Below the pieces are notes generated by a model. It had not been told where the DNA came from and did not search any database. It was given only the letters and a program-made list of their open reading frames with translations. From an uncultured Eubacteriales bacterium (GTDB lineage Bacteria > Bacillota > Clostridia > Christensenellales > CAG-138): a DNA stretch of 64,000 bases. The stretch is taken from positions 1-64,000 of the forward strand of contig UQGA01000002.1 in assembly GCA_900540495.1 (NCBI GenBank). Reading direction: 5' to 3'. The number at the start of each line of letters is the position of its first letter. The stretch's first letter is position 1. The position numbers were made by a program, and so were the translations under genes. Positions 57,251-64,000 of this stretch are shown one piece after another.

Positions 57251-58141
57251 TTGATTTTGAAAAAACTGGATATCCATGCGCATGTGCTGCTGGAAAAGGC
57301 CTATCCCTGCATGGGGCACGGCAGGATGATGGGCCTGACGTGTGACGAGCTGCGCGGCATGTACGACAGGATCGGCGTGGAAAAAGGGGTTGCGTTGCCG
57401 CTCGTTTCGCCGGAGCACATGTCCGATCAGTTCACGGTGCGCGACGCCCGCCTTGCCGCCGCGCAGTACCCGGAAACGATCGGATGGTGGTTCTGCAATG
57501 TGGACCCGCGCTGGCTGACCAACAGCCCGGAAGCGGATCTGTCCGTCCCCATGATGTATTACAAGTCGCTCGGCGCGAAGGGCATTGGCGAACTGACGGC
57601 CAACCTGCCGGTCGACGATCCGATGATGCACAACCTGTTCCACCATGCGGAGAAATGCGGCCTGCCCATCCTGTTCCATGTGGGACAGCAGGGGGATGAC
57701 TATGGCATCGTGGACGGGCTGGGGCTGCACCGGATCGAGGAAGTGCTGCAGAAGTTCCCGGGGCTCATGCTGATCGGGCACAGCCACAAATGGTGGTCGG
57801 AGATCAGCGGGGACTGTTCTTGGGAAAATCGTGCCGGTAACCCCAAGGGTCCCGTCGTACCGGGCGGGCGTGTGATCGAGCTCCTGCGCAATTATCCCAA
57901 TATGTACGCCGACCTTTCGGCAGGGTCCGGCGAGAACGCGGTCATGCGCGATCCGGCGTTTGGATATCGGTTCCTGGAGGAGTTTCAGGACAAGCTGTTC
58001 TTTGGCGTGGATTACTGCACGGTTGATAATTACCGGGAGCTATCCCACTTCCTGGATGAGGGCGTGGAGATGGGCCGCATCAGCCAGAAGGCGTACAACA
58101 AGATCTGCCGCGAGAACCTTCTTGCACTTGTCGAAAATTGA
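57251..58141 (+). CDS. Amidohydrolase-2 family TIM-barrel protein, duplicate 2
   Basis: 296 aa from the TTG at 57251. That start is preferred over the ATG at 57245 because AGGAGG (57238-57243) is only 1 base from the ATG but 7 bases from the TTG, and the product then has exactly the length and N-terminal register of duplicate 1 (MILKKLDIHAHV against MVLKKLDIHVHV). Same metal residues: HxH, ILFHVGQ, LIGHSHKWW, FGVDYC. An 84-bp stretch (57461-57544) is identical to 56528-56611. Last gene of the importer operon, closed by a terminator. Confidence 0.78.
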   Translation: MILKKLDIHAHVLLEKAYPCMGHGRMMGLTCDELRGMYDRIGVEKGVALPLVSPEHMSDQFTVRDARLAAAQYPETIGWWFCNVDPRWLTNSPEADLSVPMMYYKSLGAKGIGELTANLPVDDPMMHNLFHHAEKCGLPILFHVGQQGDDYGIVDGLGLHRIEEVLQKFPGLMLIGHSHKWWSEISGDCSWENRAGNPKGPVVPGGRVIELLRNYPNMYADLSAGSGENAVMRDPAFGYRFLEEFQDKLFFGVDYCTVDNYRELSHFLDEGVEMGRISQKAYNKICRENLLALVEN

Positions 58142-58190
58142 AACGGCGCGCGGCCTTCCCCCGGAGAGAAGGGCCCGCCGGCTTATGACG

Positions 58191-58236
58191 AAACCTGCGC
58201 GTTGCCGGTCGAAACCGGCGATGCCGCAGGTTTTTT
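58191..58236 (+). terminator. Terminator of the importer operon
   Basis: Outer stem AAACCTGCG (58191-58199) with CGCAGGTTT (58225-58233), inner stem GCCGGT (58204-58209) with ACCGGC (58214-58219), and a T6 tract (58231-58236). The 312-base gap 58142-58453 otherwise holds only the RpiR-gene promoter (58360-58388). Confidence 0.8.
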
Positions 58237-58359
58237 CATAGCTGTTCGGGCTGGATCGCCCGCGACGGGCGCTCCCGCGGGGCAATGCCCGATGGCGCCC
58301 CCATTTTCTGCCGCCCGGCGACAGCCTCCTTTTCCGCGCCCGGCGCCCCCATTTTACTG

Positions 58360-58388
58360 CTGACCGGCGGCCATTTCTGTGTTATAAT
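58360..58388 (+). promoter_or_regulatory. Promoter of the RpiR-type regulator gene
   Basis: -35 CTGACC (58360-58365), 17-base spacer, extended -10 TGT-TATAAT (hexamer 58383-58388, perfect). Start near 58395, about 59 bases of leader. Confidence 0.65.
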
Positions 58389-58453
58389 ACATCATAAAGT
58401 GCTGTTCGGGAGCCCGGGATATGCCGGCGTAAGATCTGTATAGGGGGTGCGCC

Positions 58454-59218
58454 ATGGGGCGTGAGAGCTATTATTTCCTCACCAATCTGATTTCCGAGGA
58501 CGAGAAAAAGGTTATCACCAGCATCATCGACCATATTGAGCGCGGGGAGGGCAACGTCGGCATCCAGCAGATAGCCAACGAAAATTTTGTCTCCCCGGCG
58601 CTGATCGTCAAGTTCTGCAAGCGGCTCGGGTTCGAGGGCTACCGGGAGCTGTTCTATCATCTCGCCACCCAGATCGGCGGCGCTGGCCCGGAGGCCGACG
58701 AGGAGAGCCCGCTTTCGATCATCGACAACTACTCCGACGAGAGTTGCGAACGCTTCTGTTCGCTGCTGTCCGCCAACCGGGACCGCAAGCTCTTTGCCGT
58801 GGGGACGGGTTTTGCCGAGCATGTGGCCGCCTACATGGTACACCGGCTCTCCATCTGCGGCTTCACGGTGTTCAACAGCGTGCATTTTTATGATTACATG
58901 CTGTTCCGCGAGGGGGAGGAGGGGCTTGTGAGCAATCTCGAGCCGTCGCTCATGATCGCCGTATCGCAGAGCGGCGAATCGAACATTGTCTTCAATGATG
59001 TCATTCGGGCGCGGCAGCAGGGCTTTCAGATCGTGTCGTTCACGCGGCGCGCGGAGTCCACGTTGGTGCGGTTATCCGATGTCCATTTTCTCATCAACGA
59101 GACCAAGCAGGCGTTTGTGGGGAACACGCCCAACACCTTTTTCGGCAAGGTCATCATCGCGTTCGAGGAGCTGATCGGCGAATACCTGCGCCGGCAGAGC
59201 GACGCCGCCGCCAAATAG
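58454..59218 (+). CDS. MurR/RpiR-family transcriptional regulator
   Basis: 254 aa, GGGGGTG before the ATG. N-terminal helix-turn-helix (about 1-75: EDEKKVITSIIDHIERG, then IQQIANENFVSPALIVKFCKRLGFEGYRELFYHL), then an SIS phosphosugar-binding domain (about 105-235: KLFAVGTGFAEHVAAYMVHRL, SLMIAVSQSGES, GFQIVSFTRR). Members sense phosphosugars and control adjacent sugar genes. It is followed by a secreted protein and a PhnDCE-type importer, its probable targets. Confidence 0.9.
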   Translation: MGRESYYFLTNLISEDEKKVITSIIDHIERGEGNVGIQQIANENFVSPALIVKFCKRLGFEGYRELFYHLATQIGGAGPEADEESPLSIIDNYSDESCERFCSLLSANRDRKLFAVGTGFAEHVAAYMVHRLSICGFTVFNSVHFYDYMLFREGEEGLVSNLEPSLMIAVSQSGESNIVFNDVIRARQQGFQIVSFTRRAESTLVRLSDVHFLINETKQAFVGNTPNTFFGKVIIAFEELIGEYLRRQSDAAAK

Positions 59219-59289
59219 TCCTCGGCCTGCTGCCGGCAAAATAAATCCTGTTCACGGAATTGGAAAACTTTTTACGGGCAGTCGCGTGT

Positions 59290-59295
59290 TATAAT
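59290..59295 (+). promoter_or_regulatory. Extended -10 promoter of the secreted-protein operon
   Basis: TATAAT (59290-59295) with TG at 59287-59288. The -35 is weak (CTTTTT or similar near 59268-59273). Shares the 11-mer GTGTTATAATA with the RpiR-gene promoter. Confidence 0.55.
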
Positions 59296-59325
59296 AATAC
59301 CGGTAAAACCGATATTTCTTTTTTT
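59296..59325 (+). terminator. Small hairpin with T-tract at the promoter; terminator or operator
   Basis: AATA-c-CGGT (59296-59304), loop AAA, ACCG-a-TATT (59308-59316), then TCTTTTTTTT. It can end the RpiR transcript. Since it also covers the start site of the next promoter, the imperfect inverted repeat may serve as a regulator-binding site. Confidence 0.4.
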
Positions 59326-59379
59326 TGTGTCGTTTTCATCAACAACAGCAAAAGCGCAAATCAACGAGGGGGGACTATT

Positions 59380-61302
59380 ATGAAAGGAAGATTTTTGAAC
59401 AATCCGGTCAAGCGTATTTTTGCTTTCGTTCTGGCGGTCGCGGTATCCGTCGGGCTGTGGTTCCTGCCGCAGGCTACGCTTGCGGAGAACCATGCCGATC
59501 CCGCGCCCACGATCGAACCGACGACGGCGAACGGGTACAGCGTCCTGTTCGACAATGCGCACGGCCAGACGGCCGGCGCGGCCGACTGGGTGATTGACGG
59601 CGCGTTTTCGGACTTTGCGGAAGCTTTGGCGGACGAGGGGTATTATGTGGAGGAGCTGCGCAAGGACGGCGCGATTACCTATGCCGACCTTTCGGATTTT
59701 GACGTTTTTGTCATCCCCGAAGCCAACGTCCCGTTCAAGGCGAGCGAGCAGGCGGCAATTTTACAGTTTGTGGAAAACGGCGGGGGCGTGTTCTTCATCG
59801 CGGATCACTACAATGCCGATCGCAACAAGAACCGCTGGGATTCATCCGAGGTCTTCAACGGCTATCGCCGTGGCGCGTACAGCAACCCGGCGCTTGGCAT
59901 GAGCGAAGCGGAGGCCGCTTCCGAAGCCATGTCCGGCGTGGTCAGCAGCGACTGGCTGGCCGACAACTTTGGCGTACGCTTCCGCTACAACGCCGTGGGC
60001 GATGTGACGGCCAATCAAATCGTGGCGCCGTCGCAGTGTTTCGGCATTACCGACGGCGTGGATGCCGTCGCCATGCATGCGGGTTCCACGCTGGCGATCA
60101 TCGATCCGACCATCGCCAAGGGCATCGTATATCTGCCGTCGAATCTGACGAGCGCGGACAAATGGGGCAGCGCGGTCGACGCGGGCGTATACAATGGCGG
60201 CGGCGTTGCGGAAGGGCCGTATGTGGCCATTGCAAAGGTCGAGGCGGGGAAGGCTGCTTTCATCGGGGACTCTTCGGCTGTGGAGGATGCAACGCCCAAA
60301 TACCGCAAGGAGGAAAACGGCGGCACCAAGACGACCTACGACGGCTTCAGCGAGCAGGATGACGCCGTGCTGCTCGTGCAGCTCATCGACTGGCTTGCCG
60401 ACCAGGAGGACTATACCAGCTTCAGCACGCAGGGCATCGCGCTCGACACGGCAACCGCCCTGCACGACTATGAAACGCCGGCATCCTCCACCGAGCCGCA
60501 GCCGGAACCCTGGGCATCCCCGGCTGCCGGCTATCTCTGGTATGACGAGAGCACCTTTGCCTACGGCTCTTACGGCTACGTCGGCTCCGAACCGGGCGAG
60601 AGCGATTTCACCTATCTGATCGGGATGCCGGAAACGGTCTATGCGGGTGTGGAGATGCCCGTCACGGTCTATTTTTCCGGCCTGACGCCCAACACCACGT
60701 ACAGCGGATACCGTCTGGGGGCATATCTGGGGAACGGCACACAGATCGGCAGATTTGCCGAGCTGGGCAGCGCGCTGCCGTCGGCGTACGGATACAGCAG
60801 CGAGTTCTCCATCACAACCGACGACGATGGCGCCGCCTCGAAAACCATGCACTTTGCGCTCAACGAATCGGCAAGCGGCAGCTTCAGCGTCCGGCTGAAA
60901 CAGGGCTCGACCAACCTGCTGACGCAGTCGCACACCACGGCTGCGGGCCCGGGAAGCGGAGCGGCCTATCAGGCTTACTACCCTGCAAGCGTGCCCGCCG
61001 GTCTGGATACCGCCGTAACCATTCGGATCACGGGCCTGTCGGCAAACGAGACGGTGAGCGGACTCAGGGCGGGCAGCTATCTCGCCTCCGGCACGCAGAT
61101 CGCCGTGTTCTGTGTGGACGGAGACACTTGGTCCACGAGCTATGGGTATTCCGAGGTGTTCAGCATGACGGCGGATGCCGACGGCGTTGCGGAAAAGACG
61201 ATCCTCATGCGGCTGAATCCGTCGGCGGCGGCCGGGACGGCGAATTTCAGGATCAAGGCCGGTTCGGCGAACGTGTTGACCCAGACGCTGACCGTCCAAT
61301 GA
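59380..61302 (+). CDS. Large secreted protein: GATase1-like domain plus two Ig-like repeats
   Basis: 640 aa. The ATG at 59380 follows GAGGGGGG. Signal peptide residues 1-31 (VLAVAVSVGLWFLPQATLA). Residues about 45-375: a domain starting SVLFDNAHGQTAGAADWVID with ADLSDFDVFVIPEAN and FVENGGGVFFIADHYNADRN, which resembles the class I glutamine-amidotransferase-like domain of secreted nuclease-associated proteins; no Cys nucleophile of a true amidotransferase is evident. Residues about 385-525 and 530-640: two related beta-sandwich repeats (each with G-(T)-QIxxF, YGYSxxFS and NLLTQ/NVLTQ). Extracellular; function unknown. Leads the PhnDCE-like importer genes. Confidence 0.6.
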   Translation: MKGRFLNNPVKRIFAFVLAVAVSVGLWFLPQATLAENHADPAPTIEPTTANGYSVLFDNAHGQTAGAADWVIDGAFSDFAEALADEGYYVEELRKDGAITYADLSDFDVFVIPEANVPFKASEQAAILQFVENGGGVFFIADHYNADRNKNRWDSSEVFNGYRRGAYSNPALGMSEAEAASEAMSGVVSSDWLADNFGVRFRYNAVGDVTANQIVAPSQCFGITDGVDAVAMHAGSTLAIIDPTIAKGIVYLPSNLTSADKWGSAVDAGVYNGGGVAEGPYVAIAKVEAGKAAFIGDSSAVEDATPKYRKEENGGTKTTYDGFSEQDDAVLLVQLIDWLADQEDYTSFSTQGIALDTATALHDYETPASSTEPQPEPWASPAAGYLWYDESTFAYGSYGYVGSEPGESDFTYLIGMPETVYAGVEMPVTVYFSGLTPNTTYSGYRLGAYLGNGTQIGRFAELGSALPSAYGYSSEFSITTDDDGAASKTMHFALNESASGSFSVRLKQGSTNLLTQSHTTAAGPGSGAAYQAYYPASVPAGLDTAVTIRITGLSANETVSGLRAGSYLASGTQIAVFCVDGDTWSTSYGYSEVFSMTADADGVAEKTILMRLNPSAAAGTANFRIKAGSANVLTQTLTVQ

Positions 61303-61402
61303 GCTCTCCGCTGCGCGGCGCTGCCGCGCGGCGTGACGATAGAACCCTTGCCGCGGGACAGCGCGGCAACCACAAAGGCAATAACAAAAAGGAGGAAGTA
61401 CT

Positions 61403-62521
61403 ATGAAAAAGACCCTTGCGATCCTTCTGGTGCTGTTGTTCTGCCTCGCGGCGTTCGCGGGCTGCGACACCCAGACGAACGATCCGGCCGTGGACGGCAC
61501 CACGACGGAAGCCCCCGTTGTTACCGACGATGCGACCGAACCGGATGATTCCAACGACGACGAAACGGTGGAGAACGTTCAGCTCGACAGCCTCGTGCTC
61601 TACTTCGTCCCCTCCCGCGAGCCGGACGAGATCGTCACCATCACCGAGCCGCTCAAGGACCTGCTCAAGAACGAGATGGCGGGCCTCGGCTATGACGTGG
61701 GCACCGTCGAAATCTTCGTCGGCACGACGTATGAGGCGGTCGGCGAGGCGCTTTCCGCCGGCACGGCCGACATCGGCTTTGGTATGCCGGGCGGCACCTA
61801 TGTGCTGTATGACGACGGCGCCGAGGTCATCCTGACCTCCACGCGCGACGGCCTCAGCAAGGATTCCGATAATGCCAAGGACTGGAACGACGGGCAGCCG
61901 ACCGAGGCTTCCGACGTGCAGGCGGTCTCCTATCGCGCGCTGCTGATCGCCGGTCCGTCCGAGAAGGGCCAGGCCGTTGCGGCCAAGGTCAACGCGGGCG
62001 AGGAGCTCACCTGGGACGACATCAACGGCCTCAGCTGGAGCGTCATGAACTCTTCTTCCTCGGCCGGCTACATCTATCCGGCGCTCTGGATGCAGGAGCA
62101 CTTCGGTAAGGGCATCACCGATCTGGACAACGCCGTCCAGGCGGATTCCTACGGCAGCGCGTTTGCGCGTCTTGCCTCCGGACAGGTGGATGCGCTGATG
62201 ACCTATGCGGATGCGCGCCGCGACTATGAGGACAAGTGGACTAGCGAGTATGCCCGCACCGCCTCCATCTGGGAGGAGACGAACGTCATCGGCGTCACGC
62301 CGGGCATCTATAACGACACCATCTGCGTCAGTAAGACGGCCGAGAAGATGGACGATGCGCTGAAGGCTGCGCTGCAGCAGGCGTTCATCAACATCGCGGG
62401 CACGCCGGAGGGCCAGGAGGTCATCGCCATCTACAGCCACAACGGCTATCAGACGGCCGTCGCCTCCGACTATGACGACGAGCGCGCTGCGCAGGAGCTG
62501 ATCCAGAGCCTGAGCAACTGA
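61403..62521 (+). CDS. phnD: Phosphate/phosphonate-type ABC importer substrate-binding lipoprotein (PhnD-like)
   Basis: 372 aa, AGGAGG before the ATG. Lipoprotein signal with lipobox FAGC, cysteine near residue 22, and a long acidic Thr/Asp linker to about 60. PhnD family: LDSLVLYFVPSREPDEI near 63, ADIGFGMPGGTYVLY near 125, VMNSSSSAGYIYPALWM near 213 and TYADARRDYED near 267. The Ser-Ser-Ser-Ala-Gly loop is the oxyanion-binding site of this family. Ligand may be phosphonate, phosphite or a phosphate ester; RpiR control suggests a sugar-phosphate-like signal (inference). Confidence 0.85.
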   Translation: MKKTLAILLVLLFCLAAFAGCDTQTNDPAVDGTTTEAPVVTDDATEPDDSNDDETVENVQLDSLVLYFVPSREPDEIVTITEPLKDLLKNEMAGLGYDVGTVEIFVGTTYEAVGEALSAGTADIGFGMPGGTYVLYDDGAEVILTSTRDGLSKDSDNAKDWNDGQPTEASDVQAVSYRALLIAGPSEKGQAVAAKVNAGEELTWDDINGLSWSVMNSSSSAGYIYPALWMQEHFGKGITDLDNAVQADSYGSAFARLASGQVDALMTYADARRDYEDKWTSEYARTASIWEETNVIGVTPGIYNDTICVSKTAEKMDDALKAALQQAFINIAGTPEGQEVIAIYSHNGYQTAVASDYDDERAAQELIQSLSN

Positions 62522-62553
62522 GGACCGGGCAACCGGTTCACACCTGAACCGAC

Positions 62554-62590
62554 CGGTACGCGGGGGGGCAACCTGCGCCCCCGCGTACCG
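62554..62590 (+). other. 13-bp hairpin between binding protein and ATPase genes
   Basis: CGGTACGCGGGGG (62554-62566) pairs with CCCCCGCGTACCG (62578-62590), no T-tract. A smaller hairpin GGTTCA/TGAACC (62535-62540 and 62545-62550) precedes it. Confidence 0.55.
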
Positions 62591-62625
62591 CCATGCCAGA
62601 CAAGATCCGTGCGGAGGTTATTTCC

Positions 62626-63390
62626 ATGATTCGCTTTGACCATGTATCCAAGGTATATCCAAACGGCACCGTAGGGCTCGACGACATCTCGCTGGAGATC
62701 GAACAGGGGGAGTTTGTCGGCATCATCGGCCTGTCGGGGGCGGGGAAGTCGACGCTGCTGCGTTCGATCAACCGCATGCACGACGTCACGGGCGGCTCGC
62801 TTACGGTGGACGGGCAGGATGTATCCGCTCTGCGCGGCAAACCGCTGCGCCGCTTCCGCCGGAACATCGGCATGATCTTCCAGTCGTTCAACCTCGTGAC
62901 GCGCACGACGGTCATTCGCAACGTGCTGATGGCGCGGGTGCCGGACATGCCGTTCTGGCGCGTATTCTTCGGTGCGTTTAAAAAGCAGGATAAGCTGCTT
63001 GCCCTCGAGTGCCTCGACAAGGTGGGCATTCTGGACAAGGCCTATATCCGGGCAGACCAGCTTTCCGGCGGACAGCAGCAGCGCGTAGCGCTGGCGCGCA
63101 CGCTTGCGCAGAACCCGAAGATCATTCTGGCGGATGAGCCGGTGGCTGCGCTCGATCCCGTGACCGCCAAGCAGGTCATGGAGGATTTCGTACGCATCAA
63201 CCGGGATATGAACATCTCCATTCTCATCAACATCCACCATGTGGAGCTGGCGCTGACGTACGCCAACCGGATCATCGGCATCCGGGCAGGGCAGATCGTA
63301 TTCGACGGTCCGTCTGCGGAGGTTACGCAGGACGTGCTCAACGCCATCTATGAGGGGCATATCCCCGAAAGCGGAGGGGATGCGGCATGA
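62626..63390 (+). CDS. phnC: Phosphonate-type ABC importer ATP-binding protein (PhnC-like)
   Basis: 254 aa. The ATG at 62626 is preferred over 62593 because GGAGGT (62613-62618) stands 7 bases before it and the product then starts MIRFDHVSKVYPNG, the normal PhnC start. Walker A GLSGAGKST near residue 38, signature LSGGQQQRVALART near 147, Walker B IILADEPVAALDP near 167, switch His in INIHHVELA near 203. The stop overlaps the next start. Confidence 0.93.
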   Translation: MIRFDHVSKVYPNGTVGLDDISLEIEQGEFVGIIGLSGAGKSTLLRSINRMHDVTGGSLTVDGQDVSALRGKPLRRFRRNIGMIFQSFNLVTRTTVIRNVLMARVPDMPFWRVFFGAFKKQDKLLALECLDKVGILDKAYIRADQLSGGQQQRVALARTLAQNPKIILADEPVAALDPVTAKQVMEDFVRINRDMNISILINIHHVELALTYANRIIGIRAGQIVFDGPSAEVTQDVLNAIYEGHIPESGGDAA

Positions 63391-64000
63391 GCCTCTACGA
63401 TAAGATTTTCAAACCGAAGCGGATGCAGCTTGCAAACGGCAAGGTCGTTGAGGAGAAGGCCTCGCGCACGCCGCTGGTGCTGCTGCTGTTGCTCGTTGCA
63501 GCGGTGATCTCCGTGCGCGTGACGGGCTTCAGTCTGCAAACGCTGATCCAGCGCGGCAAGGAGTTTTTTGTAATACTCGGCCAGATGTTCCCGCCCAAGG
63601 TGGGGTATCTGTCCAGCATCTGGCAGCCGCTGTTTGACACCATCAAAATGTCGCTGCTTGGCTCGTTCATCGGCAGCGCGCTTGCCATTCCGTTTGCGAT
63701 CATCGCCTCGACCAATATCGTCCACAACCGCGTCTGCATCGCGCTGGTGCGGTTTTTCCTGAGCCTGGTGCGCACGCTGCCGACGCTGGTCACCGCATTG
63801 ATCGCCACCTACATGTTCGGCCTCGGCACCATCGCCGGGACGGTCGCCATCGCGGTGTTCACGTTCGCCTATGTCGGCAAGCAGCTCTATGAACAGATCG
63901 AGACCGTGGATATGGGCGCGTATGAGGCGATGGAGGCGCTTGGCTCCACCAAGGTGCGGGCTTTCCTTTCCGCCATCCTGCCGCAGGTATTGCCGGTCTA
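63387..64000 (+). CDS. phnE: Phosphonate-type ABC importer permease (PhnE-like), 3' end beyond window
   Basis: 204 complete codons visible from the ATG at 63387, which overlaps the phnC stop. Hydrophobic segments at about 28-45, 85-105, 115-150. PhnE features: LFDTIKMSLLGSFIGSALAIPFA near 80, LVRTLPTLVTALIATYMFGLGT near 128, and the EAA loop EAMEALGSTKVRAFLSAILPQ near 180. The gene runs off the window; about 60-70 residues are missing by comparison with usual PhnE length. Confidence 0.92.
   Translation, partial: MSLYDKIFKPKRMQLANGKVVEEKASRTPLVLLLLLVAAVISVRVTGFSLQTLIQRGKEFFVILGQMFPPKVGYLSSIWQPLFDTIKMSLLGSFIGSALAIPFAIIASTNIVHNRVCIALVRFFLSLVRTLPTLVTALIATYMFGLGTIAGTVAIAVFTFAYVGKQLYEQIETVDMGAYEAMEALGSTKVRAFLSAILPQVLPV

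Noticed and set aside
1..64000. tRNA genes, rRNA, CRISPR arrays, insertion sequences, phage or toxin-antitoxin modules
   Set aside because: Looked for T-loop GGTTCRANYCC signatures, evenly spaced identical repeats, transposase motifs and terminal inverted repeats; none convincing by eye.

Overview
The window looks like chromosomal DNA from a GC-rich anaerobic member of the Clostridia, probably gut-associated. The basis is a complete Rnf complex, AGGAGG-type ribosome binding sites with frequent TTG/GTG starts, lipoproteins of a clostridial type, several selfish-looking nutrient operons, and no oxygen-respiration genes. No rRNA, tRNA, CRISPR array, insertion sequence or phage gene was seen.

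Layout. 1-7.1 kb: the tail of an ABC exporter ATPase, a secreted peptidoglycan-binding protein, three tandem paralogous lipoproteins and a membrane-anchored secreted protein. 7.5-12.5 kb: the rnfCDGEAB operon behind a clear sigma-70-type promoter, followed by a small membrane protein and a cytosine-deaminase-like amidohydrolase. 14.9-40.3 kb: a 25-kb run of 24 plus-strand genes behind one promoter and a roughly 555-nt structured leader. It encodes an ornithine-cyclodeaminase-like protein, a creatininase-family hydrolase, a three-subunit molybdenum hydroxylase of the xanthine dehydrogenase family, three iron-sulfur flavoproteins, a BMP-type nucleoside-like ABC importer, a hydantoinase-family hydrolase, an M20 hydrolase, PreA/PreT-like dihydropyrimidine dehydrogenase subunits, an SsnA-like aminohydrolase, and a sugar-acid branch (KDPG/KHG aldolase and KDG kinase). 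Together these suggest import and reductive/hydrolytic breakdown of a nitrogen heterocycle, perhaps joined to a sugar acid; the substrate is not determined. A bidirectional terminator closes it.

40.3-43.4 kb: a cation/proton antiporter (minus strand), a small secreted tandem-repeat protein, and an ECF-type sigma factor with an RsgI-like anti-sigma factor. 43.5-58.2 kb: an amino-sugar locus. On the minus strand are nagB, two nagA paralogs, a SIS-domain protein and a DegT-type aminotransferase. An AraC-type regulator lies in the middle. On the plus strand are an AfuA/FbpA-like ABC importer, two HAD phosphatases and two duplicated amidohydrolases. The two operons on either side of the araC-like gene carry matching direct repeats 21 bp apart, at the same distance from the -10 boxes, which predicts coordinate control by that regulator. 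58.4-64 kb: an RpiR-type regulator, a large secreted protein and a PhnDCE-type ABC importer cut by the window end.

Two points stand out. The first is the leader RNA of the 25-kb operon: a thrice-repeated motif whose last copy overlaps the 5' arm of a terminator. The second is the paired AraC-type operator geometry. A third recurring feature is strong GC-rich hairpins without U-tracts in intergenic spacers, including directly after all three solute-binding-protein genes.
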